Source of the DNA: Chloroflexota bacterium
Lineage (GTDB): Bacteria > Chloroflexota > Anaerolineae > Anaerolineales > Villigracilaceae
Length of the DNA stretch: 57,618 nt
Direction of reading: 5' to 3'
NCBI GenBank assembly: GCA_016234535.1
Contig: JACRBH010000175.1
Coordinates: 1 to 57,618 of the forward strand
Each line of letters begins with the position of its first letter. Within the stretch, counting starts at the first letter, position 1. This document shows, piece by piece, positions 57,425 to 57,618 of the stretch. The notes under the pieces are model-generated. The model had not been told where the DNA came from. It searched no databases and worked only from the letters and a program-made list of their open reading frames with translations. Both the position numbers and the translations under genes were made by a program.

Positions 57425-57618
57425 CGCGAAAGAATTATACCCCCTGACAAATCAATGGGCAGAACCAGACGATAGACTGGGTATAGCGCAAAAGTATCGG
57501 GGAAATGAAATCAGATTGAAACGGGTAGTCCAGATTGCCAAGCAATCAGAAAACGTCCGCTATGGAATTCGCTCAACGCCGCTAACATGGCTTGAGCGTT
57601 TTTTCGTTTCCAGCCACG
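57425..57618. other. Window end: no gene seen; orphan terminator
   Basis: No coding sequence was recognised. A terminator-like hairpin is at 57573-57606 on plus, with no plus-strand gene before it. It could end a small RNA transcribed from the gap upstream of tsaE, or belong to a gene outside the window. Confidence 0.4.
57573..57606 (+). terminator. Orphan terminator-like hairpin
   Basis: CGCTCAA with GCC pairs to GGC with TTGAGCG, followed by TTTTTT. It points to a plus-strand transcript that has no visible gene. Confidence 0.6.

Noticed and set aside
1..57618. CRISPR array
   Set aside because: The regular repeats found are tandem protein-coding TIG units of ~250 bases or scattered palindromes. 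No 24-48 base direct repeats with unique spacers were seen and no cas genes are present.
1..57618. tRNA or rRNA genes
   Set aside because: No cloverleaf-like or rRNA-like stretch was recognised by eye in the intergenic regions. A covariance-model scan would be decisive.

Overview
The window reads as a chromosomal segment of a bacterium of the phylum Chloroflexota, most likely class Anaerolineae. This is an inference from: S-layer-homology (SLH) surface proteins with very long TIG-repeat architecture; a membrane histidine kinase fused to its own LuxR-type regulator; many GT-C membrane glycosyltransferases; and an unusual load of short palindromic repeats between and inside genes. No rRNA or tRNA gene was seen, so the placement rests on gene content only.

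Layout. 0-7 kb (plus strand): surE, a lipoprotein, two small proteins, two multi-membrane-span glycosyltransferase-like proteins (one inflated by in-frame palindromes), and a tandem pair of alkyltransferase-like DNA repair proteins. 7-12 kb (minus): holA, a DUF6391 protein, dusB, an EcoRV-like restriction-modification pair, and msrA. 12-23.5 kb (plus): two giant SLH cell-surface proteins flanking a one-chain sensor kinase/response regulator/LuxR protein and a small unknown protein. 23.5-34.8 kb (minus): a TPR membrane protein, clpC, small genes, a signalling block (HD-GYP regulator, CheY-like regulator, SBP-type sensor kinase) and a PhzF-like protein. 34.8-42.7 kb: two complete but different succinate/fumarate complexes, one Sdh-like (CDAB order) and one Frd-like (A-anchor-anchor-B order), with a copper-site lipoprotein between them on the other strand. 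42.8-44.2 kb: a DUF1304 protein and decayed genes. 44.2-54.9 kb: a surface-glycan region with three GT-C-type membrane proteins, a methyltransferase/GT2 fusion, a methyltransferase, a UDP-sugar epimerase and a UDP-sugar dehydrogenase. 55-57.4 kb (minus): tsaE-tsaB-rimI-udg.

How the parts fit. SLH proteins, the membrane sensor between them and the glycan genes together suggest an elaborate glycosylated S-layer envelope. Two of the surface-locus genes share a 29-base promoter-region motif, and a three-half-site operator lies just after the sensor gene, pointing to a local regulatory circuit. The Sdh/Frd pair suggests respiration that can run succinate oxidation and fumarate reduction with dedicated enzymes.

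Most unusual feature. At least a dozen families of nested palindromes occur. Several sit in frame inside protein-coding genes, where they add hydrophilic peptide stretches, and others supply stop codons.
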